Assembly (NCBI RefSeq): GCF_958301595.1
Contig: NZ_CATQJU010000001.1
Location: 2,108,001 to 2,172,000, forward strand
Reading direction: 5' to 3'
Source: Porphyromonas vaginalis
GTDB lineage: Bacteria > Bacteroidota > Bacteroidia > Bacteroidales > Porphyromonadaceae
Length of the DNA: 64,000 nucleotides
Position 1 is the first letter of the stretch; the number at the start of each line of letters is the position of its first letter. Shown here piece by piece: positions 36,584-46,889 of the stretch. The notes beneath the pieces are model-generated. The model was not told the origin of the DNA. It worked only from the letters and a program-made list of their open reading frames with translations, and did no database searches. Position numbers and translations under genes: made by a program.

Positions 36584-36612
36584 AGAGACTGTCGCTAGTA
36601 GTGGCAGTCTCT
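36584..36612 (+). terminator. Terminator of small secreted protein, copy 1
   Basis: AGAGACTG (36584-36591) pairs with CAGTCTCT (36605-36612) around a 13-base loop, followed by ACTCATTTTT. The same hairpin follows the paralogue at 60804-60832. Confidence 0.85.
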
Positions 36613-36720
36613 ACTCATTTTTAGGAGTCTATTCATCTACAAGAGAGCCTCTTTATGGAGAATATGTTAGGGGAACAATCTTTTTCTCTACCCAATGGTA
36701 GGTATTTCGAATATTCTTTG

Positions 36721-36728
36721 TACCTTTG
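36721..36728 (+). promoter_or_regulatory. Probable -7 element of the kor operon
   Basis: TACCTTTG, 86 bases before the korD start. No good -33 element is visible, so confidence is moderate. Confidence 0.5.
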
Positions 36729-36814
36729 AGGTCGAAGAAAACTAATTGTATCACAGTACTCGACTTTTGTCCTCTGACGGGAGGAGGGTGCAACATATCT
36801 ATAAAGTACTACAC

Positions 36815-37042
36815 ATGGCAAAATTTAGAGGAGCAATCGTAGTCAACGAGCAGCGCTGCAAGGGGTGCAACCTCTGCGTTGTGGCGTGTCCTACTACGAG
36901 TATCTCGCTTCACCCAGACGAGGTGAACGACAAGGGGTATCACTACTGCTATATGAGCAGCCCCGAAACATGCATTGGCTGCGCAAACTGTGGCGTGGTC
37001 TGTCCCGACGGCTGTATCAGCGTCTATAAAGTAACCCTTTAA
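36815..37042 (+). CDS. korD: 2-oxoacid:ferredoxin oxidoreductase, 4Fe-4S ferredoxin-like delta subunit
   Basis: A 75-residue electron-transfer subunit with two [4Fe-4S] motifs: CKGCNLCVVACP and CIGCANCGVVCP. I place the start at the ATG at 36815; the longer open frame from 36746 begins inside the leader and adds an unlikely extension. It passes electrons from the TPP-dependent oxidative decarboxylation to ferredoxin. It is the first of four genes (delta, alpha, beta, gamma) in the order normal for Bacteroidetes. Confidence 0.92.
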   Translation: MAKFRGAIVVNEQRCKGCNLCVVACPTTSISLHPDEVNDKGYHYCYMSSPETCIGCANCGVVCPDGCISVYKVTL

Positions 37043-37056
37043 TCCTAATAGCTATC

Positions 37057-38136
37057 ATGGCAGAAGTAAAACTGATGAAGGGCAACGAGGCCCTGGCACA
37101 CTCGGCAATCCTCAACGGACTGGATGGCTATTTCGGATATCCTATCACACCTCAGTCAGAGGTGCTTGAGACTCTTATGTCGCTACGCCCCTGGGAGAAG
37201 ACCGGTATGGTCGTCCTACAGGCTGAGAGTGAGGTCTCTTCTATCAACATGGTATATGGAGGTGCTGGCGCTGGTAAGCGTGTCATGACTTCCTCCTCTA
37301 GCCCTGGTATCAGCCTTATGGCTGAGGGTATCAGCTACATCGCTGGTGCTGAACTACCTACACTGATCGTCAACGTGATGCGTGGTGGCCCTGGTCTAGG
37401 TACGATCCAGCCAAGTCAGGCTGACTACTTCCAGACCACAAAGGGTGGTGGACACGGTGACTACCGCCTCATCGTACTAGCTCCTTACTCTGTACAGGAG
37501 ATGGTCGACTTCGTAGGTCTCGGTATGGATCTAGCATTTAAGTATCGCAACCCCGTCATGATGCTCAGCGATGGTATCATCGGACAGATGATGGAGAAGG
37601 TGGTACTACCCGATCAGAAGCCTCGTCACACTGATGAGGAGATCGCTGCTAGTTGCCCCTGGGCTACTACAGGTCATACGCCTGACAAGCGTGCTATCAT
37701 CACATCTCTCGAGCTAGACTCAGCTGTGATGGAGCAAAACAACCTACGCTTCCAGGAGAAGTATCGTAAGATCGAGGAGAACGAGGTGCGCTACGAGGAG
37801 ACGATGACTGAGGATGCTGACTACGTACTCGTAGCTTTCGGCTCTTCGGCACGTATCTGCCAGAAGGTTGTTCAGGTGGCTCGCCAAGAGGGTCTCAAGG
37901 TAGGTCTCGTACGTCCTATCACGCTATGGCCTTATCCATACGAGGTGATCACCAAGCTCGCTGAGCGTGGTGTCAAGGGCTTCCTCTCTGTCGAGCTCAA
38001 TGCTGGCCAGATGGTCGAGGATGTCAGACTAGCTGTCAACGGTCGCTGCCCCGTAGAGCACTTCGGACGTATGGGTGGTATGCTATTCTCTCCAGACGAG
38101 GTCCTCAACGCTCTGCGTACGAAGCTCGTCAAGTAA
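37057..38136 (+). CDS. korA: 2-oxoacid:ferredoxin oxidoreductase alpha subunit
   Basis: A 359-residue subunit with the pyruvate-ferredoxin-oxidoreductase N-terminal domain (KGNEALAHSAILNGLDGYFG, GYPITPQSEV) and domain II (DYVLVAFGSSARICQ). The catalytic and CoA-contact stretches AESEVSSINMVYGGAGAG and TSSSSPGISLMAEGISY are present. It may act on 2-oxoglutarate (Kor) or branched-chain 2-oxoacids (Vor); the sequence is also commonly named VorB, and I cannot separate the two. Base composition at third positions is strongly biased, as for well-expressed genes. Confidence 0.9.
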   Translation: MAEVKLMKGNEALAHSAILNGLDGYFGYPITPQSEVLETLMSLRPWEKTGMVVLQAESEVSSINMVYGGAGAGKRVMTSSSSPGISLMAEGISYIAGAELPTLIVNVMRGGPGLGTIQPSQADYFQTTKGGGHGDYRLIVLAPYSVQEMVDFVGLGMDLAFKYRNPVMMLSDGIIGQMMEKVVLPDQKPRHTDEEIAASCPWATTGHTPDKRAIITSLELDSAVMEQNNLRFQEKYRKIEENEVRYEETMTEDADYVLVAFGSSARICQKVVQVARQEGLKVGLVRPITLWPYPYEVITKLAERGVKGFLSVELNAGQMVEDVRLAVNGRCPVEHFGRMGGMLFSPDEVLNALRTKLVK

Positions 38137-38176
38137 GCTTACCCTTATCAATAACCAGTAACAGACAACAAGTATC

Positions 38177-38980
38177 ATGGATATAAAGGATATAACCAAA
38201 CCAGAGAACTTGGTCTATCAGAAGCCAAGTCTGCTCAACAATAATACGATGCACTACTGCCCTGGCTGTAGCCACGGTGTCGTGCACAAGCTGGTTGCAG
38301 AGGTCCTCGAGGAGATGGGCATGGGCGACCAGGCCGTCGGTATAGCTCCTGTGGGCTGCTCCGTCTTTGCATACAACTATATAGACATCGACTGGCAGGA
38401 GGCTGCTCACGGACGTGCGCCTGCTGTAGCTACTGCTATCAAGCGTCTATATCCTAATAAGCTCGTCTTCACCTATCAGGGTGATGGTGACCTAGCTGCT
38501 ATCGGTACCGCTGAGACAATCCACGCTGCAAACCGTGGTGAGAACATTGTCATCATCTTCATCAACAACGGTATCTACGGTATGACTGGTGGTCAGATGG
38601 CTCCTACGACGCTACTCGGCATGAAGACGGTCACCTGTCCTGATGGTCGTACGCCAGAGCTCAACGGCTATCCACTCGTCATCTCTAAGATCCTCTCTGA
38701 GCTAGACGGTACGTGCTACGTCACTCGTCAGAGTGTACACACTGCTGGTGCTGTTCGCAAGGCTAAGAAGGCTCTACGCAAGGCTTTTGAAAATTCACTC
38801 GCAGGCAAGGGTACCAGCGTTGTTGAGTTTGTCTCAACCTGCAATACGGGCTGGAAGATGACCCCTGCTAAGGCTAATGAGTGGATGTCGAAGTTTATGG
38901 TCGACAAGTACGCTCTTGGTGACATCAAGGATGTCGAGTCTAAGGGTAGCAACGACGAGGTGGTTACAATGAAAATCTAA
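38177..38980 (+). CDS. korB: 2-oxoacid:ferredoxin oxidoreductase beta subunit, TPP-binding
   Basis: A 267-residue thiamine-diphosphate-binding subunit. It shows HYCPGCSHGVVHKLV at the front, the TPP/Mg motif GDGDLAAIGTAETIHAANRG (start of GDG near residue 97), and NNGIYGMTGGQMAPTTLLG. The four-Cys iron-sulphur ligands seen in some beta subunits are partly present (CPGC, a later Cys). It lies 40 bases after korA in the same operon. The enzyme in anaerobes generates succinyl-CoA or branched acyl-CoA and reduced ferredoxin. Confidence 0.92.
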   Translation: MDIKDITKPENLVYQKPSLLNNNTMHYCPGCSHGVVHKLVAEVLEEMGMGDQAVGIAPVGCSVFAYNYIDIDWQEAAHGRAPAVATAIKRLYPNKLVFTYQGDGDLAAIGTAETIHAANRGENIVIIFINNGIYGMTGGQMAPTTLLGMKTVTCPDGRTPELNGYPLVISKILSELDGTCYVTRQSVHTAGAVRKAKKALRKAFENSLAGKGTSVVEFVSTCNTGWKMTPAKANEWMSKFMVDKYALGDIKDVESKGSNDEVVTMKI

Positions 38981-38999
38981 TCAGACGAAAGGAACAACT

Positions 39000-39545
39000 A
39001 TGAATTACGAAATAGTCATATCTGGCTTCGGAGGTCAGGGCGTACTCTCTATGGGTAAGATCATCGCTTACTCTGGTATCATGGAGGACAAGGAGGTATC
39101 GTGGATGCCTTCTTACGGACCTGAGCAGCGTGGTGGTACGAGTAACGTCACGGTCATCGTGAGCGATGAGCCTGTTAGCTCGCCGGTTGTCAACGAGTAT
39201 GATGTAGTCATCGTACTCAACCAGCCATCACTCGACAAGTTCGGACCTCGTGTTAAGAAGGGCGGTATCCTCATCTACGACCCAGCTCTGATCCAGCACA
39301 AGTCTGACCGTAAGGATATCAACATCTACGAGGTACCTGCTACTGAGCAGAGCCTTGAGATGGGTAATGATAAGATCTTCAACATGATCATACTCGGTGG
39401 TATGCTCAAGGCTGCTCCTATGCTCAAGCTTGAGAGCATCATCGCAGGACTTAAGAAGTCGCTGCCTGAGCGTCACCACAAGCTGATCCCCCTCAACGAG
39501 GAGGCTATCAAGCGTGGCATGAATAGTCTGGTCAAGGTCAACTAG
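39000..39545 (+). CDS. korC: 2-oxoacid:ferredoxin oxidoreductase gamma subunit
   Basis: A 181-residue subunit with the POR gamma signature ISGFGGQGVLSMGKIIAYSG at the start, SYGPEQRGGTSNVTVIVSDE, and VVIVLNQPSLDKFGP. It completes the korDABC operon and begins 19 bases after korB. A terminator follows 36 bases after the stop. Confidence 0.94.
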   Translation: MNYEIVISGFGGQGVLSMGKIIAYSGIMEDKEVSWMPSYGPEQRGGTSNVTVIVSDEPVSSPVVNEYDVVIVLNQPSLDKFGPRVKKGGILIYDPALIQHKSDRKDINIYEVPATEQSLEMGNDKIFNMIILGGMLKAAPMLKLESIIAGLKKSLPERHHKLIPLNEEAIKRGMNSLVKVN

Positions 39546-39580
39546 TCCACAGAGACCCTTACACGATATAATATAATGTC

Positions 39581-39621
39581 AAGGCGTCCGCCGATCTACT
39601 CGTTAGATTGACGGACGCCTT
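39581..39621 (+). terminator. Terminator of the kor operon
   Basis: AAGGCGTCCG (39581-39590) pairs perfectly with CGGACGCCTT (39612-39621), followed by CTCTTTTTC. It separates the kor operon from topA. Confidence 0.88.
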
Positions 39622-39641
39622 CTCTTTTTCTGCTAAAGCGT

Positions 39642-39669
39642 TTTGTTTCCTTATAAAAGAGTACCTTTG
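39642..39669 (+). promoter_or_regulatory. Probable topA promoter
   Basis: TTTG at 39642-39645 and TACCTTTG at 39662-39669 with a 16-base spacer, somewhat short for the Bacteroidetes consensus. It lies just after the kor terminator and 43 bases before topA. Confidence 0.6.
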
Positions 39670-39712
39670 CACCGATTGAGACTATGGCAAGAGTCTCTGA
39701 CAGCGTGAGATT

Positions 39713-42193
39713 ATGGCAAAGCAGAAGAACTTAGTAATAGTAGAGTCCCCCGCAAAGGCGAAAACAATTGGCAAATTCCTCGGTGCTGACTACAAAGTGC
39801 TCTCGAGCTATGGACACATACGTGACCTCAAGCCGAGTAGCTTTAGTGTAGATGTGGAGCATCACTTCGCACCCATCTATGAGATTCCCGCAGACAAGCA
39901 GCGTCTTGTCTCAGACCTGCGCAAGGCGGCCAAGGCGAGTGACATCGTATGGCTCGCATCCGATGAGGATCGCGAGGGAGAGGCAATCGCATGGCACCTC
40001 TATCAGGTGCTAGACCTCAAGGATAAGGAGACACATCGTATCGCATTCCACGAAATCACCAAGAGTGCCATACAGCATGCCATACAGAATCCACGCTTGA
40101 TCAACGAAAACCTCGTCGATGCGCAGCAGGCGCGTCGTGTCCTAGATCGTATCGTGGGCTTTGAGCTCTCGCCAGTCCTCTGGCGACGTGTCGGCCCCTC
40201 GCTCTCGGCTGGACGTGTGCAGAGCGTTGCTGTGCGTCTCATCGTAGAGCGGGAGCGCGAGATACTAGCTTTCCAGCCGGAGACCTCTTTTGCCATCACG
40301 ACACGTCTAGAGACCAAGGGGGGAGACACCTTTACCGCTACACTCCCTGACAACCTTCCCTCCGAGGAGGCTGCTCGCCAGCTCATGCAGCGAGCTATCG
40401 ATAGTCAGTCCGCTTTTGCTGTACAGCAGGTGGAGCAGAAGCCTGGGCGTCGCTCACCGTCGGCACCTTTTACGACCAGTACGCTCCAGCAGGAAGCCTC
40501 TCGCAAGCTCGGTATGAGCGTCTCCAACACGATGCGCGTGGCGCAGGCTCTCTACGAGCGAGGTCTCATCACCTATATGCGTACCGACTCGGTCAATCTC
40601 TCCAGCCTCGCACTCCACGATGCCGAGACGGTGATCCTAGAGCAGTGGGGTGCCGACTACTATCAGCGTCGACGCTATCACGTTAAGAGCAAAGGGGCGC
40701 AGGAGGCGCACGAAGCTATTCGCCCCACCTATCTGCGCAACGCTACGATACAAGGCACCAAGCAGGAGCAAGCTCTCTACGACCTCATACGCAAGCGCAC
40801 ACTCGCTAGTCAGATGGCCGACGCTCGCATCGAGCGGACGATAGCGCAGATCGCTTCGCAGGGTGCTGACCCCGTTCGTCTAGAGGCTCGTGGCGAGGTG
40901 ATTGTCTTCGACGGCTTCATCAGCGCTTACACCGAGAGCCGTGATGACGAGGAGGATACCAGTAGCAATGAGCTTCCTAAGCTGAAGGCCGGAGACCTGC
41001 TACAGCTACGAGAGATAGAGGGAAGGCAATCCTTTACCAAGCCGAAGCCACGCTACACCGAGGCATCCCTCGTTCGCAAGATGGAGGAGCTAGGCATCGG
41101 TCGTCCGTCTACTTATGCTCCGACGATCCAGACGATCCAAAACAGAGAGTATGTGCGTCGTGGCGAGAGCCAAGGCGAGAGTCGCGATGTGCTATACCTC
41201 AGCTGGCAGCACAGCGCTGGAAATACAACGATCAAGTCGCACAAACAGAAGGAGCGCTACGGTGGCGATCGAGGACGGCTCGTACCCACCGATATGGGGA
41301 TCGTCGTGACCGACTTCCTGATGGAAAACTTCTCCCGCGTCGTTGACTACAACTTTACGGCAGATGTCGAGGAGCACTTTGACAAAGTTGCCGAGGGTGA
41401 GGCACAGTGGCAAGATTTGATCGGCACGTTTTACGATAAGTTCCATCCGATGATCGAGGAGCAGAGCCAGTCTGGAGCCAAGCGCTATACCGGCGAGCGT
41501 CTGCTCGGCACCGATCCTGTCAGTGGCAAGCCGGTCATTGCTCGCATCGGACGCTACGGCCCGATGGTGCAGATCGGAGAGACACCCGACAACTCTCTCC
41601 CCGAGGCGGAGCGGGAGCGTCTCAAACCTCGCTTTGCTAGTATCCCGAGCAATCTGCTCATAGAGACCATCACGCTAGAGGAGGCACTGAAGCTCTTTGA
41701 CCTGCCTCGCATGGTCGGTGAGTTTGAGGGTGGCGAAGTGGTTGCTGCTGTGGGGCGCTTTGGCCCTTACCTACGGCACAAAGGTGCCTTTACTTCAATC
41801 CCCAAGAGTAGCGGTCTGACACCCGAGGAGATAACCCTTCAGGAGGCGATCGAGCTCATCGAGGAGAAACGTCATAAGGATGCTGCGAGTCTGCTTAAGA
41901 CCTTCCCCGAGGATCCCGACATTTCGATCCGTGACGGACGCTGGGGCGCTTACATCAAGGTGGGCAAGAAGAACTATAAGCTCACCAAGGAGCAGAAAGC
42001 TGACCCCATGAAGCTGACATACGCTGAGATAGTCGCTATCATTGCGGAGCAAGACAAAGAGACCCCGAAGAAGGGACGCACAACAGCTAAGAAGGCCGCT
42101 AGTACGGCTAAGAAGAAGACTACGACCAAGAAGACTACCAGCACTGCCAAGAAGGCTGCGCCTAAGCGTAGTGCGGCCTCTAAGTCTCGATAG
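39713..42193 (+). CDS. topA: DNA topoisomerase I (type IA)
   Basis: An 826-residue enzyme that relaxes negative supercoils by a transient 5'-phosphotyrosine link. The Toprim domain shows LVIVESPAKAKTIGKFLG and ASDEDREGEAIAWHL; the catalytic Tyr288 lies in LITYMRTDSVNLS. The C-terminal half carries three topo_C_Rpt-type repeats (RIGRYGPMVQIG, VGRFGPYLRHKG, RDGRWGAYIKVG) and no zinc fingers. The last 45 residues are a Lys/Ala/Thr/Ser-rich tail like histone H1 (TTAKKAASTAKKKTTTKK), likely a DNA-binding extension. The gene has its own promoter; truA follows by 18 bases. Confidence 0.96.
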   Translation: MAKQKNLVIVESPAKAKTIGKFLGADYKVLSSYGHIRDLKPSSFSVDVEHHFAPIYEIPADKQRLVSDLRKAAKASDIVWLASDEDREGEAIAWHLYQVLDLKDKETHRIAFHEITKSAIQHAIQNPRLINENLVDAQQARRVLDRIVGFELSPVLWRRVGPSLSAGRVQSVAVRLIVEREREILAFQPETSFAITTRLETKGGDTFTATLPDNLPSEEAARQLMQRAIDSQSAFAVQQVEQKPGRRSPSAPFTTSTLQQEASRKLGMSVSNTMRVAQALYERGLITYMRTDSVNLSSLALHDAETVILEQWGADYYQRRRYHVKSKGAQEAHEAIRPTYLRNATIQGTKQEQALYDLIRKRTLASQMADARIERTIAQIASQGADPVRLEARGEVIVFDGFISAYTESRDDEEDTSSNELPKLKAGDLLQLREIEGRQSFTKPKPRYTEASLVRKMEELGIGRPSTYAPTIQTIQNREYVRRGESQGESRDVLYLSWQHSAGNTTIKSHKQKERYGGDRGRLVPTDMGIVVTDFLMENFSRVVDYNFTADVEEHFDKVAEGEAQWQDLIGTFYDKFHPMIEEQSQSGAKRYTGERLLGTDPVSGKPVIARIGRYGPMVQIGETPDNSLPEAERERLKPRFASIPSNLLIETITLEEALKLFDLPRMVGEFEGGEVVAAVGRFGPYLRHKGAFTSIPKSSGLTPEEITLQEAIELIEEKRHKDAASLLKTFPEDPDISIRDGRWGAYIKVGKKNYKLTKEQKADPMKLTYAEIVAIIAEQDKETPKKGRTTAKKAASTAKKKTTTKKTTSTAKKAAPKRSAASKSR

Positions 42194-42211
42194 CTACTTA
42201 TCCTTGAAGCC

Positions 42212-43000
42212 ATGGAGGCTCCTGTACAGCGTGTATTCCTCGAGGTCGCTTACGACGGCACCAACTACTGTGGCTGGCAGGTACAGCCTCGTGGTGTCTC
42301 GGTGCAGTCTGAGCTAGAGCGCGCCCTCTCTATACTCTTTCGCCAGCCGATACCAGTCACAGGCGCAGGGCGCACAGACGCTGGGGTACACGCTTACAGT
42401 ATGATGGCGCATGCCGACCTTCCGATCCCGCATCCGCCGCTAGCACAGATACAGAGAGGCTTGTGTGGCATACTGCGTGGAGGTATATCCGTTCGCTCTA
42501 TCACGCCGGTCATCCCGACGGCTCACGCACGCTTTGACGCTACCTCACGAAGGTATCACTACTACATCTCGGCTTGTAGCAACCCCTTCTGGGGCGACTA
42601 CTGCTGGGAGCGACGCACGCTCCCTGATATAGAGCTGATGAATGAAGCTTGTCGCCACTTGATCGGTGAGCACGACTTCACCTCCTTTAGCAAGCTACAC
42701 ACGCAGACGAAGCACAATCGCTGTACCGTCTATATAGCGCATTGGGAGCAGGTTGAGATGCCTGGTCTCTGGGATGCGATGCGCTACGAAGTGTGTGCCA
42801 ATCGCTTCCTCCACGGCATGGTGCGCACGATGGTGGGGACGCTCCTCGAGGTGGGCTACGGACAGCGCACGCCAGACTCTATCGCAGAGCTGATCCTGTC
42901 TGAAGACCGCACGCTAGCTGGCTCAGCAGCACCAGCTCGTGCGCTTTTCTTCGTCGAGGCAACCTATCCCGACTCGATCTACAGCACAGATCTCCAGTAA
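42212..43000 (+). CDS. truA: tRNA pseudouridine synthase A
   Basis: A 262-residue enzyme that isomerises uridines 38-40 of the tRNA anticodon arm. The start gives FLEVAYDGTNYCGWQVQP, and the catalytic Asp is in TGAGRTDAGVHAYSM. The later FTSFSKLHTQTKHNRC and FLHGMVRTMVGTLLEVG segments are standard. It follows topA by 18 bases and is probably co-transcribed. Confidence 0.95.
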   Translation: MEAPVQRVFLEVAYDGTNYCGWQVQPRGVSVQSELERALSILFRQPIPVTGAGRTDAGVHAYSMMAHADLPIPHPPLAQIQRGLCGILRGGISVRSITPVIPTAHARFDATSRRYHYYISACSNPFWGDYCWERRTLPDIELMNEACRHLIGEHDFTSFSKLHTQTKHNRCTVYIAHWEQVEMPGLWDAMRYEVCANRFLHGMVRTMVGTLLEVGYGQRTPDSIAELILSEDRTLAGSAAPARALFFVEATYPDSIYSTDLQ

Positions 43001-43040
43001 AAGCTTCGTCGACTAATATATTGATCCACTAACACCTACC

Positions 43041-43075
43041 AAGGGGTTGTCGTATCTGCGGCAACTCCTTTTTTA
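43041..43075 (+). terminator. Terminator of topA-truA
   Basis: AAGGGGTTGTCG (43041-43052) pairs with GCGGCAACTCCTT (43058-43070), using G-T pairs, and runs straight into TTTTTT. Confidence 0.82.
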
Positions 43076-43135
43076 TTCGACTAATCTCCAGTTTCTTCCG
43101 CATGAAACTGTAGTGCCAACGGGGGGTGGCACTAG

Positions 43136-43230
43136 GGCTGACGCATTATAATAATGATCTCATCGACCTCTCTACTCCTCGCTGGTCGCTAATGTGTAGT
43201 TTCTGAAAGAGCAATTATGATGCGTCAGCC
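43136..43230 (+). mobile_element. MITE-like element, family A copy 1
   Basis: Terminal inverted repeats GGCTGACGCATTATAAT and ATTATGATGCGTCAGCC enclose about 60 bases with CTCGCTGGTCGCTAATG. With the flanks, CTAGGGCTGACGCAT and its reverse complement are perfect for 15 bases (43132-43234). It has no coding capacity. Copies at 43619-43707, 60108-60191 and 60960-61047 share ends and part of the centre. Confidence 0.85.
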
Positions 43231-43314
43231 CTAGCTGGGAAAAATCGACACCGACTTACTACAATAATTTAGACCTGGCTACATATCGAAACGGAATTGT
43301 GTCGGGGAAAAGTG

Positions 43315-43486
43315 ATTCCCACCTAGATATTTCAAAATCTCCACGTGGGGAATAAAAAATTCTTCGGAGGAATGAAATGAAACTTCGGAAGAATCAAATG
43401 AAACTTCGGAAGAAATGAATCACGCCCACGTGGAAAATAAAAAACATCCACGTGGAGATTTGAGATTCACCACGTGGATATTCGAG
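43315..43486. repeat. Palindrome array with CCACGTGG and ACTTCGGAAG cores
   Basis: Units near 21-22 bases: CTCCACGTGGGG, TTCTTCGGAGGAATG, AACTTCGGAAGAATCAAATG (twice), GCCCACGTGGAAAAT, ATCCACGTGGAGAT and ACCACGTGGATAT, separated by A-rich spacers. The order is CACGTG outside, TTCGGA inside. Inverted copy at 61197-61379; related copy at 52414-52562. Confidence 0.92.
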
Positions 43487-43618
43487 AAAGGAGAGAATCG
43501 GACGAATTTCCCCGTAAAGATATGTAAAGATGCTAGAGGTTAGAAATTAGAAGTTAGAGATCCGATCACTCTGATAGCTCCGATGGTTCCGATAGCTAAC
43601 AGCCAACAGCCAATCCAT

Positions 43619-43707
43619 GGCTGACACGTTATATATAATGCCCCCCATCTATGCCTCGCTTGTCGCTAATGGGTTGCTTCTGAAAAGACGATTATAATGC
43701 GTCAGCC
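43619..43707 (+). mobile_element. MITE-like element, family A copy 2
   Basis: Ends GGCTGACACGTTATATATAA and ATTATAATGCGTCAGCC, centre CTCGCTTGTCGCTAATGGG in the same orientation as copy 1. Together with the array to its left it forms the composite that recurs inverted at 60960-61422. Confidence 0.85.
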
Positions 43708-43779
43708 CTGGGGGTGGCACTGGATTTTCACCCTAGTGGCACTGATAGTTAGCTCATTTTTGCAGGGCAACAAATAGAA

Positions 43780-43816
43780 AAGGCTGCAGCACCCTGCGGG
43801 GAGGTGCTACAGCCTT
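43780..43816 (-). terminator. Terminator of asnS
   Basis: AAGGCTGCAGCACC (43780-43793) pairs with GGTGCTACAGCCTT (43803-43816) with one mismatch. On the minus strand TTTCTATTTGTT follows. Confidence 0.82.
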
Positions 43817-43862
43817 GACTGATAAGATATGATCGCTAGTCCGCTAGCGAGTGGGGGAGGGA

Positions 43863-45278
<1,416 letters not shown>

Positions 45279-45306
45279 AGTATCTGCTGATATGGTTTAT
45301 ACCTAT

Positions 45307-46719
45307 TTAGTCTTCTATCTCTTCGGATGCGAAGGGATGATCTGGTGTCTCTTGGTGCTTGTGGTAGACTTTGGTGGTGGGTGCTACGCCGTTGTCCTCT
45401 TGCTCCTTGACCCCCATGCGGAGGTAGCGTACCTCCTCGGGCGTTAGGTAGCGCCAGCGACCGCGGGGTAGATCTTTCTTAGTGAGACCTGCATAGTAGA
45501 CACGGTCTAGATGCACGACGCGATAGCCTAGATGCTCGAAGATGCGGCGCACGATGCGGTTGCGGCCCGAGTGGATCTCTATGCCTACCTTGTCGTGGGT
45601 CTGTCCAGTGATATAGCTGATGGCATCGGCGTGTATCTCGCCATCCTCTAGCTCGAAGCCCTGAGCAATCATCTGCATGTGCTCTACGGTGACCTCCTTG
45701 TCGAGGGCTACCTCGTAGATCTTCTTCTTGCGAAAGGCGGGGTGCATCAAGCGCACCGCTAGGTCGCCATCATTGGTCAGAAGGAGGATGCCAGTCGTGT
45801 TGCGGTCTAGTCGACCGATGGGGTAGATGCGCTCGGTGCAAGCGTTGTGCACGAGGTCCATGACGGTGCGTCGCCCCTCGGGATCGGTAAGCGTGGTGAC
45901 ACAGTTCTTCGGCTTGTTGAGCAGTACGTAGACCTTAGCCTCTAGTGTGATGGGCTTGTCATCGACCATCACTTGGTCGGTCGGTAGCACCTGCGAGCCT
46001 AGCTCGGAGACGACGGAGCCATTGACCTTGACACGTCCAGCAGTGATGTACTGATCTGCTGTGCGACGTGAGCATAGACCAGAGTTGGAGAGGAACTTAT
46101 TGAGTCGTATCGGTTCGCCAGCCTCGACTAGGGGAGAGGCGTAGCGTACAGGCTCGACAGGAGCCTTAGGCATGCGGGGCTTAGCTTCGCTCTTGCGCTG
46201 CTTGTTAGGACGCTGACCAGCGTTCTTGCGAGGAGCTGCGGAGCGCTTATCTTTACGATCCGTTGCATTGGCCCCTCTCTTGCGTCGTGGAGATGAGGTG
46301 CCAGCCTCTTCGCTATGTGCTTTAGGGCGGGTAGCCTTGCCTCTCTGCTTGGCGTATGGGTATATGACAGGGTCCTCCTGATTGCCATCGCCAACAACAG
46401 ACATCGGTGCCACGACTTTGTGAAAACTCCGCTCTCCAGTATGTTGCTCGTCGAAGTTATGTCTTCGCTCTAAAGCTTTCTCAGCATTGATGTTGCGGGG
46501 CTTGACCATCTCGGAAGCATCTATGTTGCGATGCGTTACGGTGGCACTCTCCTCACCACTGACCTTGACACGGATCAAGGCCTCGCTGCTAGTGGGGCGT
46601 GCTATGCGTTGACGTCTGCGCTTGCCAGTAGATGCGGATGTGGGCACCTCGGCAGATGAGTCTGCAGAGGAACTCGTCTTGTGCTGTGCCTCTGATGTAG
46701 GATTGCTGTCTATGGACAT
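45307..46719 (-). CDS. RsuA/RluB-type rRNA pseudouridine synthase with a 200-residue basic N-terminal extension
   Basis: A 470-residue protein. Residues 203-250 are an S4 RNA-binding domain (PIRLNKFLSNSGLCSRRTAD). The synthase core follows, with YVLLNKPKNCVTTLTDPEGR, the catalytic Asp in YPIGRLDRNTTGILLLTNDG, and the C-terminal HSGRNRIVRRIFEHLGYRV. This is the RsuA/RluB/RluE/RluF branch, most likely RluB for 23S rRNA. Residues 1-200 are low-complexity Lys/Arg/Ser-rich (TGKRRRQRIARPTSS, RRKRGANATDRKDKR), probably disordered and RNA-binding. It sits between purB and asnS, all leftward. Confidence 0.9.
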   Translation of the reverse strand: MSIDSNPTSEAQHKTSSSADSSAEVPTSASTGKRRRQRIARPTSSEALIRVKVSGEESATVTHRNIDASEMVKPRNINAEKALERRHNFDEQHTGERSFHKVVAPMSVVGDGNQEDPVIYPYAKQRGKATRPKAHSEEAGTSSPRRKRGANATDRKDKRSAAPRKNAGQRPNKQRKSEAKPRMPKAPVEPVRYASPLVEAGEPIRLNKFLSNSGLCSRRTADQYITAGRVKVNGSVVSELGSQVLPTDQVMVDDKPITLEAKVYVLLNKPKNCVTTLTDPEGRRTVMDLVHNACTERIYPIGRLDRNTTGILLLTNDGDLAVRLMHPAFRKKKIYEVALDKEVTVEHMQMIAQGFELEDGEIHADAISYITGQTHDKVGIEIHSGRNRIVRRIFEHLGYRVVHLDRVYYAGLTKKDLPRGRWRYLTPEEVRYLRMGVKEQEDNGVAPTTKVYHKHQETPDHPFASEEIED

Positions 46720-46865
46720 GAAGCTGTTTGATGACTACACAACAGGCTTAGTGTGTTGCGTGGTATATTCTGTATCAAGGGGACTCTGTCGCTGTTCAAA
46801 CAGTGCCAACAGGCTTTCCCTCGTATCTGACTAACTGTGGATCTTCCTAGTAGATCGAGCTACGA

Positions 46866-46873
46866 CAAAGGTA
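46866..46873 (-). promoter_or_regulatory. Possible -7 element before the pseudouridine synthase gene
   Basis: Minus-strand TACCTTTG lies 147 bases before the start at 46719, in the gap after purB. No -33 match is seen at the usual spacing, so this is tentative. Confidence 0.4.
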
Positions 46874-46889
46874 CTAATTTATTAGCAGA

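Larger units (their letters stand above)
43076..43862. other. Repeat cluster between truA and asnS
   Basis: Almost the whole gap is repeat DNA: a fragment related to the 22-bp array of 7608-7740 (GTTTCTTCCGCATGAAACTG, TGGCACTAGGG), two MITE copies (43136-43230, 43619-43707), a palindrome array (43315-43486), short heptamer-like direct repeats (GGTTAGAAATTAGAAGTTAG near 43540), and GCTAACAGCCAACAGCCAAT at 43595-43614. The asnS terminator closes it. There is no gene. Confidence 0.75.
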
